Below are positions 9,101-16,774 of a stretch of 64,000 nucleotides of DNA, piece by piece. Both the position numbers and the translations under genes were made by a program. This DNA comes from Gluconacetobacter asukensis (GTDB lineage: Bacteria > Pseudomonadota > Alphaproteobacteria > Acetobacterales > Acetobacteraceae), in contig NZ_JABEQE010000012.1 of the NCBI RefSeq assembly GCF_014174375.1, positions 62,001 through 126,000 on the forward strand, written 5' to 3'. Below the pieces are notes generated by a model that saw only the letters and a list, made by a program, of their open reading frames with translations, searched no databases and was not told where the DNA came from. Numbering within the stretch: position 1 is the stretch's first letter; each line of letters opens with the position of its first letter.

Positions 9101-10113
9101 TCCACCCACCCGCGCCGGATCAGCCGCAACACGCCCAGAAAGACGACAACCCCCAGCAGATCCGCAATCAACCCGACAGGAATTTCCTCGACCGACACGC
9201 ACCGCGCCAGATCGTCGCAAACCAGCAGGAACGCCCCACCCAGACAGGCACTCAGCGGCAGCACCCGCGCATTGCACGGCCCCGCCAGCAGCCGCGCGAC
9301 ATGCGGCACGATCAACCCGATCCAGCCGATCATCCCCGCCACGGAAACTGTCACCGCCGACAGCACGGTCGCGACCGCAATCACCCCATAACGCAGCACG
9401 CCAACCGGCACGCCCAGCGTCCGCGCCTCATCATCGCCCATCGCCAACGCATCCAACATGCGCCCACAAAGCGTCAGCGCCACAATCCCGATTGCCACCG
9501 GGGCCGCCATCATGCCCAGATCAGCCCCCGTCACCTGCGTCAAGCTGCCCAGCAGCCAAAAGACGATATCGGGCAATTGCCGGTCGGGATCGGCCACATA
9601 TTTCAACAGCGACAGCAGCGCGGTGAACAGGGCGGTGCTGACCAGCCCACTGAAGACCAGCATCAGCATCGACACCGCATCGAACAGCCGCGCCACACCG
9701 ACCGCCACCGCCACCGCGACGGCCCCACCCGCAAACGACAGAAGATGCATGCCCATGGGCGACGCCCCGGCCACGATCCCCAGCGCGGCACCGAACCCGG
9801 CACCGGCCAGCACACCGAGCAATCCGGGCGACACCAGCGGATTGCGGAACACGGCCTGGAAGCCAGCCCCCGAAACCGACAGCGCCCCTCCAACAACCAC
9901 CGCACCGGCAATGCGCGGTAGGCGCGTGCCCAGCACAATGGAATGCAGCAGGGCACGTCGTCCCTCAGGCATCCCCCCGTCATGCCCCACCAGCACCCCC
10001 ACCAGATCCCCGAGCGGCACCCGATACCGGCCAAGCCCAAGTGACACCACTATCAGGAGCAGCAGGCCTCCCAGCGCCACGGCCCACAGCGCGCGCTCGC
10101 GCCACGCAGTCAT
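9097..10113 (-). CDS. ABC transporter permease (FecCD/BtuC family)
   Basis: A 338-residue very hydrophobic integral membrane protein of the FecCD family with about ten predicted helices. Marks include GLGRYRVPLGDL near the N-terminus, GAGFQAVFRNPLVSPGLLG (the family region GxxxQxxxRNPLAxPxxLG) and GMIGWIGLIVPHVARLL near the C-terminus, the loop that contacts the ATPase. It forms the membrane channel of the importer. Four-base overlaps with both neighbours place it in the middle of an operon of binding protein, permease and ATPase. Confidence 0.93.
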   Translation of the reverse strand: MTAWRERALWAVALGGLLLLIVVSLGLGRYRVPLGDLVGVLVGHDGGMPEGRRALLHSIVLGTRLPRIAGAVVVGGALSVSGAGFQAVFRNPLVSPGLLGVLAGAGFGAALGIVAGASPMGMHLLSFAGGAVAVAVAVGVARLFDAVSMLMLVFSGLVSTALFTALLSLLKYVADPDRQLPDIVFWLLGSLTQVTGADLGMMAAPVAIGIVALTLCGRMLDALAMGDDEARTLGVPVGVLRYGVIAVATVLSAVTVSVAGMIGWIGLIVPHVARLLAGPCNARVLPLSACLGGAFLLVCDDLARCVSVEEIPVGLIADLLGVVVFLGVLRLIRRGWVE

Positions 10114-11138
10114 GGCGCGCTACCGGGCCCCTTGGCCGCCAGGATGCGCGCGGCATCGGAGGAAGACAGATCATATCCGAAAAAATCCTTATAAAACCTT
10201 ATTGTTTCCTCTTTCATGCCGACCATCGCGAAGCGGTCCGGATACAGTATCCGCGCCGTCCACAGAAGCTGGAGCGGATATTCGATCCCATACCGGTCCC
10301 ACGGAAACACGCCCGCCGGATTGCGATAGATCCGCCCAGCGCGCACCGCACGCAGCCCCGCCCATTGGACTGCGGCAGGATCGAACACCCCCGCATCGCC
10401 GCCCAGAATGATGATGTCAGGGTCCCAGGCGGCAATCTGTTCCACAGAAACCGGATGCATGCCGCCTGGAATATCAGCCGCATTCCGCCCCCCGGCCTGC
10501 GTGATCCAGTCATCGATGATCGTGTGCGTACCATCAATTTTCAGCGGAACCAGTGACTGGATATGCAGTACGCGCGGCCGGTGGCCCTCTGGTATGTCGG
10601 CAACGGCCGCCGCAACCCGGTCCCGCATCGCATCCAGCTTGGCCACATAGCGCCCGGCAATCTCATGCGCGCGCGGATCACCCAGCACCTCCGCCGTCAA
10701 CGCCACCGCCCTCCGCAATGAGGCCTCGTTGGTGAATCCCGCCTGCACCACCGGCAACCCGATCCGCCGCATCGGTTCCAGAGCCGGCGAACCGCTGGAG
10801 ACGAACGCTACATCCACCCCTGCATGGCGCAGCATCTCCACATTCGGCACGGCCCCGGCCACCCCGGCCGCCCGGTACAGATCCGGCGCCACGCGATACA
10901 TCCAGGGCCGCGTCGTCGGCAGGTCATTGGTCACGGCAATCCGCCCGGCGGCACCAAGCATGATGGTCACGGCATTGTGCGCGAACCACAGATCCGCGAT
11001 CCGGGCCGGGTGATCCGGAGCCGTCACACTCTGCCCGGCCATGTCCACCACCGTCCGTCCCTGCCCGATGGCAGGCCAGACAATACAGGAAGCCGCTGCA
11101 AGAATCCGCATCGTGGCGCGTGGGTCGTATCGTCTCAT
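10110..11138 (-). CDS. periplasmic substrate-binding protein of FecB/BtuF-type importer
   Basis: A 342-residue periplasmic binding protein of the helical-backbone class III used for siderophores, haem or cobalamin. It has an N-terminal signal peptide (MRILAAASCIVWP from Met10, mature start near QGRTVVDMAG), then the standard opening VVDMAGQ, and two lobes with DVAFVSSG and WDPDIIILGGDAG. It begins the operon and overlaps the permease by 4 bp. The promoter should lie in 11139-11294, shared divergently with a cupin gene. No cobalamin-riboswitch box was found there. Iron or another metal chelate is the most likely cargo by family, but this is not proven. Confidence 0.88.
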   Translation of the reverse strand: MRRYDPRATMRILAAASCIVWPAIGQGRTVVDMAGQSVTAPDHPARIADLWFAHNAVTIMLGAAGRIAVTNDLPTTRPWMYRVAPDLYRAAGVAGAVPNVEMLRHAGVDVAFVSSGSPALEPMRRIGLPVVQAGFTNEASLRRAVALTAEVLGDPRAHEIAGRYVAKLDAMRDRVAAAVADIPEGHRPRVLHIQSLVPLKIDGTHTIIDDWITQAGGRNAADIPGGMHPVSVEQIAAWDPDIIILGGDAGVFDPAAVQWAGLRAVRAGRIYRNPAGVFPWDRYGIEYPLQLLWTARILYPDRFAMVGMKEETIRFYKDFFGYDLSSSDAARILAAKGPGSAP

Positions 11139-11294
11139 TCCCGGCCCTCTATTCGACAGGGGACTATATCCCGTCAGATAGATCCGTCACTCCCGGGTTC
11201 ACGCGCGGCCATCGCGCGCCTCAACCTTAAACTATCTTTTCATGAACGTGGGTGACTGCCCTGTACCACCCTCGGCCGTGAAGGAGGACGAGCC

Positions 11295-11747
11295 ATGATG
11301 ATCTCAATCCGCACGGTCCTGATTGCCGCCTCATTATCGGCCGCAGCAATCACGTCATCAGCGATGGCCCAGACCGTGGCTTCGGGCCATCGCGATATCC
11401 TGTTGCAGACCAACCATTCCTGGAATGGCGTACCCTACACGCATTATCCAACGGCGCAGCCGGAACTGACGATAATCCGCCTGACGATTCCCGCTCATTC
11501 GGCCCTGCCGCGGCACAAGCACCCGATCCCCAACGCAGTATATGTGCTGGAGGGCGCCCTCACCCTCACCGACCGGGAAAGCGGCAAATCGCACGTCTAT
11601 CATGCCGGCGAAGCTTTCGGAGAATCGGTCGACGATGTCCATCATGGACAGGCCGGCGACACGCAAACGGTCCTGCTGATCACCTACGCCGGCACACCCG
11701 ACGTTCCGACCTCGGTGCCCGTAAAGGGCCAATTGCCGGAATATTGA
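11295..11747 (+). CDS. secreted cupin-domain protein
   Basis: A 150-residue protein with a signal peptide (TVLIAASLSAAAITSSAMAQ) and one cupin beta-barrel. Cupin motif 1 is visible as PRHKHPIPNAVYVLEG (two His and a downstream Glu as metal ligands). Motif 2 is weaker around YHAGEAFGESVDDVHHG. A strong ribosome site AAGGAGGACG lies just before the double ATG. Small periplasmic cupins of this kind are usually of unknown substrate. It is divergent from the ABC importer operon, so the two may share a control region. The function beyond probable metal-binding cupin is not assigned. Confidence 0.85.
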   Translation: MMISIRTVLIAASLSAAAITSSAMAQTVASGHRDILLQTNHSWNGVPYTHYPTAQPELTIIRLTIPAHSALPRHKHPIPNAVYVLEGALTLTDRESGKSHVYHAGEAFGESVDDVHHGQAGDTQTVLLITYAGTPDVPTSVPVKGQLPEY

Positions 11748-11750
11748 GCA

Positions 11751-11853
11751 ACGCGCCCGGCGCGTGTTTCCCAGCCTCAGGGGGGACGGCCATAGGGGCC
11801 GCGATCAGCGAAGCACAGGAAACACGCGCCGGATTCTCGCCAGCGCGCGCTTA
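11751..11853 (-). repeat. eroded copy C of a structured 162-bp repeat
   Basis: Read on the minus strand, this segment begins about 12 bp after the gloA stop codon. It follows the same order of blocks as the two full copies at 34156-34317 and 49171-49332: GCGCGCTG, ATCC, CGCG.GTTTCCTGTGCTTC, CGGCC, GGCCG, GGAAACACGCGCCGGGCGCG. The outer terminal repeats GAGCCTGACCGAAAA are missing. The inner inverted pair GTGTTTCC/GGAAACAC is preserved, so a long hairpin is still possible. It lies between the convergent cupin and gloA genes. Confidence 0.65.
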
Positions 11854-11864
11854 CAAACGCCCGA

Positions 11865-12260
11865 TCAGGGGCGCTGGATCAGTTCGATCTTGTACCCATC
11901 GGGGTCCTCGACAAAGGCGATGATGGTGGCGCCGAATTTCACCGGCCCCGCCTCGCGCGTCACCTTGCCGCCACCGGCCCGCACAGCCTCGACCATCGCC
12001 GCCACGTCGGGCACACCAATTGCGAAATGGCCAAATCCGGTTCCGACCTCGTAGCCGTCATCCTTGCCCCAATTGTAGGTCAGCTCGATTTCCGCATGGC
12101 CGGCCGCGTTATCAGCATAGCCGATGAAGACCAGGGTATATTCGCCCTCGGGCACTTCGCGCCGACGCAGTTCATGCATGCCCAGCAGCTTGTAGAAAGC
12201 AATGCTGGCATCCAGATTGCGGACACGCACCATCGTGTGCAGATAGAGAGCCATCGTCAT
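11865..12260 (-). CDS. gloA: lactoylglutathione lyase (glyoxalase I)
   Basis: A 131-residue glyoxalase I, which converts the hemithioacetal of methylglyoxal and glutathione to S-lactoylglutathione. All four metal ligands of the family are in place: H8 (LHTMVRV), E59 (IELTYNWG), H78 (GFGHFA) and E126 (YKIELIQ). Length and the GloA opening match the short, Ni-type bacterial form. The gene begins inside the last codons of lpxI (ATGA overlap at 12257-12260), so it is the end of the lipid A operon. An eroded structured repeat follows its stop codon. Confidence 0.96.
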   Translation of the reverse strand: MTMALYLHTMVRVRNLDASIAFYKLLGMHELRRREVPEGEYTLVFIGYADNAAGHAEIELTYNWGKDDGYEVGTGFGHFAIGVPDVAAMVEAVRAGGGKVTREAGPVKFGATIIAFVEDPDGYKIELIQRP

Positions 12261-13141
12261 TCTCCTGTTCTGGCGGCCGGCATGCCCGTCGCCCCGTCAC
12301 CGATCCCGATCAGGAACAGACCAGCCTCATCGGCGGCGGCAATGCAGGCCGCCGGATCGGTCATCAGAGTGGCACCGGCCTGAAAGGCGATGCCACGCAA
12401 TCCGACCTCCGCCGCGCGCCGGACGGTATCCGGCCCGATCGTCGGCAGATCGGCGCGGCGATCCTGCCCGGGTTTGAGCATTTTAACCAGAACACCGCCC
12501 GGCCGACCTGGTTGCCGGCATTCCCCGGCCCGCAGCAGCATCCGGTCGGTGCCCTCCATCGCCTCGACGGCCAGCACCAGTCCATCCTGCACCACGCAGC
12601 CCTGCCCGATATCCAGCCGCCCCATCGCCTCGACCACATCCTGCCCGCGCCGGATATCGGCCAGTGCTCCAGCATCGGGCCGAATCTGCCCCAGCATGCC
12701 GGAACGCCCGACCGAACCGGAGAGGAATTCATGAGCACCGTGAATAGTAAATCCCTCTTCTGCCAGCACGCGCACGATCGCCGCCAGCAGCCCGTCATCG
12801 CCCGAGAACAACGCCCGCCCGATTCGCGCCATGATCCGTGCACCTGCTGCGTCCGGGCGCAGATCGGAAAAAGACGGCCGGCGCACCGGTCCGATCAGGA
12901 CCAGATCCCGGCACCCTTCCGCCCGCAGACAAGACAAGATCTCGCCGGCAGCAGCCAGCCGGATATACCTATGCGGCCAGGAGTCGATCACGTGCGGTTC
13001 GACGAAATCCTGGAACCCGACGATAAAAACACGGAACCCCAGCGCCTCAACGGCTCGCGCCACCTGTCCGGGCAGTGGCCCGCCACCGGCCAGAATGCCC
13101 ACACAATCTCCGACCAGGCGCGGACCGCCGCCGACAGTCAT
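12257..13141 (-). CDS. lpxI: UDP-2,3-diacylglucosamine pyrophosphatase LpxI
   Basis: A 294-residue LpxI (DUF1009) protein, the alphaproteobacterial replacement for LpxH. It hydrolyses UDP-2,3-diacylglucosamine to lipid X in lipid A synthesis. Family marks are [18 protein letters not shown]-like [58 protein letters not shown] and GATLMTD. It lies 15 bp after lpxA, in the usual cluster position, and overlaps gloA by 4 bp. The lpxB gene that often follows is not here. Confidence 0.95.
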   Translation of the reverse strand: MTVGGGPRLVGDCVGILAGGGPLPGQVARAVEALGFRVFIVGFQDFVEPHVIDSWPHRYIRLAAAGEILSCLRAEGCRDLVLIGPVRRPSFSDLRPDAAGARIMARIGRALFSGDDGLLAAIVRVLAEEGFTIHGAHEFLSGSVGRSGMLGQIRPDAGALADIRRGQDVVEAMGRLDIGQGCVVQDGLVLAVEAMEGTDRMLLRAGECRQPGRPGGVLVKMLKPGQDRRADLPTIGPDTVRRAAEVGLRGIAFQAGATLMTDPAACIAAADEAGLFLIGIGDGATGMPAARTGE

Positions 13142-13156
13142 ACCGAAGACGGTCCC

Positions 13157-14029
13157 CTAGACACCGTCCGATTCGATCGATGCCGCGCCACCGCCAGCCA
13201 CGCGCACCAGCCCTCGATGGCTAGGGGCCTCGATGAAGGCCAAGATCTCGGCCACCTTGGGCTCATCGCCATATTCCGCCCGCACCGCGGCCAAACGTCT
13301 GCTGAACGCGGTCGATTCCTCTTCCATCACACGAGGATAAAGAGCGCGGAACGCGCGGCGCAGGCGATGCATCTCATCGGCCTGCACGCCATTGCGCTTC
13401 AGCCAGATCCAATGCAGCCCCACCAGTCGGGCACGATTTCCCAGTACGCTGCCATAGGGGATGACATCGGCCTCGACGCCGCAAACGCCACCGACCAGCG
13501 CCGCGCGGCCGATTCGCACGAACTGATGCAGCGCTGCCGCTCCCATGATCCGCGCTTGGTCGTCGATCGTGACATGGCCACCCATAACGACATTATTCAC
13601 GATGATCACACTGTTCCCCAACGTGCAGTCATGCGCAACGTGAGAATTCGCCATGATCAGGCAATCGTCACCCACCCGCGTCACGCCGCTGCCAGTCGCC
13701 GTGCCGCGATGGATCGTCACATGCTCGCGTATCACTGTCCGCGCCCCAATGATGCAACGCGTGGGCTCGCCCCGGTATTTCAGGTCCTGGGGCGCCATGC
13801 CGATCGTTGTAAAAGGATAGCAGACGACGCCAGCACCGATCCGCGTATGGCCGTCGACGATCACGTTGGCGATCAGGTGGACGCCATCCTCGATCACCAC
13901 GTCGGGACCGATCGAACACCAGGGACCAATCCGAACCCCGTGTCCGATCCGAGCCCCGTCGGCGACGATCGAGGAGGGATGAATCTCAGCGGCCCGGCTT
14001 ACGGAGTCCATCTGTGCCAAATTGGTCAA
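13157..14029 (-). CDS. lpxA: acyl-ACP--UDP-N-acetylglucosamine O-acyltransferase
   Basis: A 290-residue left-handed beta-helix acyltransferase built of hexapeptide repeats. It performs the first step of lipid A synthesis, adding a 3-hydroxyacyl chain to UDP-GlcNAc. The catalytic His is H133 in NSHVAHDC, and GMAPQDLKYRGEPT is typical LpxA. It is about 25 residues longer than the E. coli enzyme, with a tail ending in ASIESDGV. It lies between fabZ (170-bp gap) and lpxI in the conserved lipid A gene order. Confidence 0.97.
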   Translation of the reverse strand: MTNLAQMDSVSRAAEIHPSSIVADGARIGHGVRIGPWCSIGPDVVIEDGVHLIANVIVDGHTRIGAGVVCYPFTTIGMAPQDLKYRGEPTRCIIGARTVIREHVTIHRGTATGSGVTRVGDDCLIMANSHVAHDCTLGNSVIIVNNVVMGGHVTIDDQARIMGAAALHQFVRIGRAALVGGVCGVEADVIPYGSVLGNRARLVGLHWIWLKRNGVQADEMHRLRRAFRALYPRVMEEESTAFSRRLAAVRAEYGDEPKVAEILAFIEAPSHRGLVRVAGGGAASIESDGV

Positions 14030-14199
14030 TATGCTCTCCCATGGCAGGGTCCGGCCCCGGAACCGTTTGCATGCCGGTATTCACACATGGCGCGGCAATC
14101 CCTCTGGGATTGCCGCGCCATCATATCAGATATCGCATTTTTCTCTGGCGAGGAACTGCCGCCCCGCAACAGAACGTTTCAATCCGATCCTGGGCGGCT

Positions 14200-14685
14200 T
14201 CAGCCCATGATCATCGCGCTGAACGTCGCCTCGGCCACAGATACGCCGTCCACGCGCGCGACGCCCTTGAATTTCCAGACATTGGCGCGGCTGCGCTCCT
14301 TCTCGACATGGATTCGCAACTGATCGCCGGGTTCCACCGGGCGCCGGAACTTGGCTCCGTCGATGGTCATGAAATAGACCAGCTTGCCCTCGAAAGCCGT
14401 CCCCAGAGTCAGCACGACCAAAGTCGCCGCTGTCTGCGCCATCGCCTCGATGATCAGCACGCCGGGCATTACGGGGCGGGACGGAAAATGCCCCTGGAAA
14501 TGCGGTTCACTGGCCGTGACGTTCTTGATGCCGACCGCCGAAGACCCCAGCACGATATCGACCATTCGGTCGATCAGCAGGAACGGATAGCGATGGGGAA
14601 TCGCCTCCATGATCCGCATCACGTCAATCGATTCGATACTGGTCGGGCTGTCGCCCACCGCGGGAACCTCTACTTCTTTATTCAC
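14200..14685 (-). CDS. fabZ: 3-hydroxyacyl-ACP dehydratase FabZ
   Basis: A 161-residue hot-dog-fold dehydratase of fatty acid elongation. Catalytic residues are H66 in PHFQGHFP and E80 in [23 protein letters not shown] is the family opening. FabZ competes with LpxA for 3-hydroxyacyl-ACP, which explains its conserved place between lpxD and lpxA. It begins 92 bp after the lpxD stop and carries a short extra N-terminal extension before the domain. Confidence 0.97.
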   Translation of the reverse strand: MNKEVEVPAVGDSPTSIESIDVMRIMEAIPHRYPFLLIDRMVDIVLGSSAVGIKNVTASEPHFQGHFPSRPVMPGVLIIEAMAQTAATLVVLTLGTAFEGKLVYFMTIDGAKFRRPVEPGDQLRIHVEKERSRANVWKFKGVARVDGVSVAEATFSAMIMG

Positions 14686-14777
14686 GTCGTCCGACCATTT
14701 TGCTCAGGACTGCGGGTCCACGCGCCTTTTCATACGAGCACCCACCTGTCCCGGTTAAATTCCGGGGGCCTGCTGTC

Positions 14778-15851
14778 TCAGGCCTCGCCTCCTCCCTCGC
14801 GCGGCGCCTTTTTTGCCAGACGCCGCAACACCGCCACATTCCGGAAGAATTCCCGGAACGGCATCGCAGGGCTGCCGATCACATCAGCCCCCGCGTCCAC
14901 GTCCGACATCACGCCACATTGCGCCCCGATCCGGGCCCTGGCGCCAATACGAATATGGCCGATCAGGCCGGCTTGGGCAGCAACGGTAACGAAATCGCCA
15001 AGTTCCGTAGACCCTGATATCCCAGCTTGGGAAACCACGATACAACAGCGCCCCAAGCGAGCATTATGGCCAATCTGCACCAGATTGTCGAGCCGCGAGC
15101 CCGCGCCAATCACAGTGTCCTGTGACGATCCCCGGTCGATAGTGGAGTTCGCCCCAACTTCCACCCCGTCTTCCAGGATCACACGCCCTAGTTGGGGAAC
15201 GGTCTCGAAACCGTCGGGACCGACTGCGAACCCGAACCCTTCCTGACCAACCCGCACTCCGGCCAGCAGCGTCACTCGATCGCCCAGAAGAGCGTGCGAC
15301 ACGCAGGCCTGAGCGCCAATCCGGCAACGTGCGCCGATCTGCACCCCGTCGCCGATCACTGCATGCGAATCGATGCAGGTTCCCGCCCCGACGGACGCCC
15401 CCGCCCCGATTACCACGAAGGGACCGATTTGCGCCGAAGGATCAATGACGGCGCCCAAGCCTACCAGAGCGGTCGGATGAATACCCGGCACCACGGCCGG
15501 CAACGGATGGAACAGGCTGGCCACCCGCGCCCAGGCCAGATAGGGTGTCTGGCAGACCAGACCGATCGTCCCTTTGGGAAGCCGATCAACGAAAGCGGGG
15601 GCCAGAAGCACCACGCCGGCCCGCGTCTGCTCCAGCAACGGCGCGTAGCGCCGGTTGTCCAGAAAACTGACATCCTGCGGGCCGGCGGATTGCAGCGGTG
15701 CTATGCCAGCATACAGCCTGTCTGGATCGGTGCCCTCATCCCCTACGGTTCGCGCACCGGCGCATTCCGCAAGCTTCTGGAGCGGAAACGGGCCGCTCCG
15801 CTCGAAGAACCGCCCGTCACCCGGCAGGGCGGTGCCGACCTGCCCTTCCAT
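14778..15851 (-). CDS. lpxD: UDP-3-O-acylglucosamine N-acyltransferase LpxD
   Basis: A 357-residue hexapeptide-repeat acyltransferase for the third step of lipid A synthesis. The start at 15851 (MEGQVGTALPGD) gives a sensible N-terminus 16 bp after the ompH stop. A longer upstream frame exists but reads through ompH and has no LpxD content. The N-terminal uridine-binding domain contains VSFLDNRRY. The helix carries GQEGFGFAVGPDGF, STIDRGSSQDT and VQIGHNARLG, whose His is the catalytic base. It sits in the bamA-ompH-lpxD-fabZ-lpxA operon. Confidence 0.96.
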   Translation of the reverse strand: MEGQVGTALPGDGRFFERSGPFPLQKLAECAGARTVGDEGTDPDRLYAGIAPLQSAGPQDVSFLDNRRYAPLLEQTRAGVVLLAPAFVDRLPKGTIGLVCQTPYLAWARVASLFHPLPAVVPGIHPTALVGLGAVIDPSAQIGPFVVIGAGASVGAGTCIDSHAVIGDGVQIGARCRIGAQACVSHALLGDRVTLLAGVRVGQEGFGFAVGPDGFETVPQLGRVILEDGVEVGANSTIDRGSSQDTVIGAGSRLDNLVQIGHNARLGRCCIVVSQAGISGSTELGDFVTVAAQAGLIGHIRIGARARIGAQCGVMSDVDAGADVIGSPAMPFREFFRNVAVLRRLAKKAPREGGGEA

Positions 15852-15867
15852 CGCGTACCGCTCCCGC

Positions 15868-16767
15868 TCAGTGATGCGCCGCCGCGGGGGCGGCCGCAGC
15901 AGGGGCCACAACCGGGGCGGGAGCTTCCTGCTGCTGGCGTTCGACATCGGCAGTGGTCGGCATCGTGCCCGACTTCGCCAGCACTTCGGGATCGACATTC
16001 GCCGCCGGGATGAACACCGTCGGCAGCACTTTGTTCAACTGGTCGGCGACCTGCTGGGTGATGTCCAGCCCATCCTGGCTCAAGGCCACCTGTTCACGAT
16101 GCAGGACCACGTTCATCCCCCGGCTGCTCGCAACCTGACGGATGATCTGGACTAGCTCGCGCTCGATCTGCCCCAGCGAGACCTGGGCCGCTTCCTGGAC
16201 GATCCGGTTGCGGTTGCGGAAGTCGCGCTGGGCGCTGATCACACGCTCCTGTAAGTGGCGCTCACGTTGCTGGATTTGGTCCGAGGCCATGTTCTTCGCC
16301 TGGGCCTGCAGCTTCTGCTGCTCGTCCCGCCAGCCAGCCTGCTCCTTCTGCGCGTCGCGCGCCAGTTCGTCGCGCCGGCCGCCCAGCACGCGCTCGGCCT
16401 GCTGCGCGGCGGTCGACAGACGCATCACGTCAGGCACGCTGATCACGCCGATCACCGGCACCGGCGGGGCGACGCCGCGCGGAATATCGGGCGACGGTGG
16501 TACGGGCGGCAGCGGCAGCACAGGCGGCGTCTGGGACTGGGTCTCATCGCCATCGGCGGGAGCCGCGGGCATGGGGACGGGGGCCGTACGCGCCGGGCCA
16601 CGGGGGGCGGAAGCCGCTGGCGCCGGCTGGGCGGTCTTGGGCACGAACCAGCCGGCATTTCCGCCGGCGGGCGCGGCTCCCTGCGCCCAGGCCGGAACGC
16701 AGGAGGTGCCGGCGCATGACAGCACGACGGCCGCGACCAAAGCGGATACGCCACGTGAACGAAGCAT
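15868..16767 (-). CDS. ompH: OmpH/Skp-family periplasmic chaperone
   Basis: A 299-residue protein from Met at 16767, 7 bp after the bamA stop. It has a signal peptide (VSALVAAVVLSCAGTSCVPAWA), then an unusually long Pro/Ala-rich linker to about residue 100. An OmpH domain follows, with VIGVISVPDVMRLSTAAQQAERVLGG-type opening, a long charged coiled coil rich in Q, E and R, and VASSRGMNVVLHREQVAL. Skp-like chaperones carry unfolded outer-membrane proteins to BamA, its operon partner. The C-terminal Ala/Pro tail is low complexity. It is longer than E. coli Skp (161 residues) because of the linker and tail. Confidence 0.92.
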   Translation of the reverse strand: MLRSRGVSALVAAVVLSCAGTSCVPAWAQGAAPAGGNAGWFVPKTAQPAPAASAPRGPARTAPVPMPAAPADGDETQSQTPPVLPLPPVPPSPDIPRGVAPPVPVIGVISVPDVMRLSTAAQQAERVLGGRRDELARDAQKEQAGWRDEQQKLQAQAKNMASDQIQQRERHLQERVISAQRDFRNRNRIVQEAAQVSLGQIERELVQIIRQVASSRGMNVVLHREQVALSQDGLDITQQVADQLNKVLPTVFIPAANVDPEVLAKSGTMPTTADVERQQQEAPAPVVAPAAAAPAAAHH

Positions 16768-16774
16768 TGTCACC

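Noticed and set aside
11139-11294. Cobalamin or iron-linked riboswitch upstream of the FecBCD-type operon
   Set aside because: No B12-box or other recognisable riboswitch core was found in the short divergent region.
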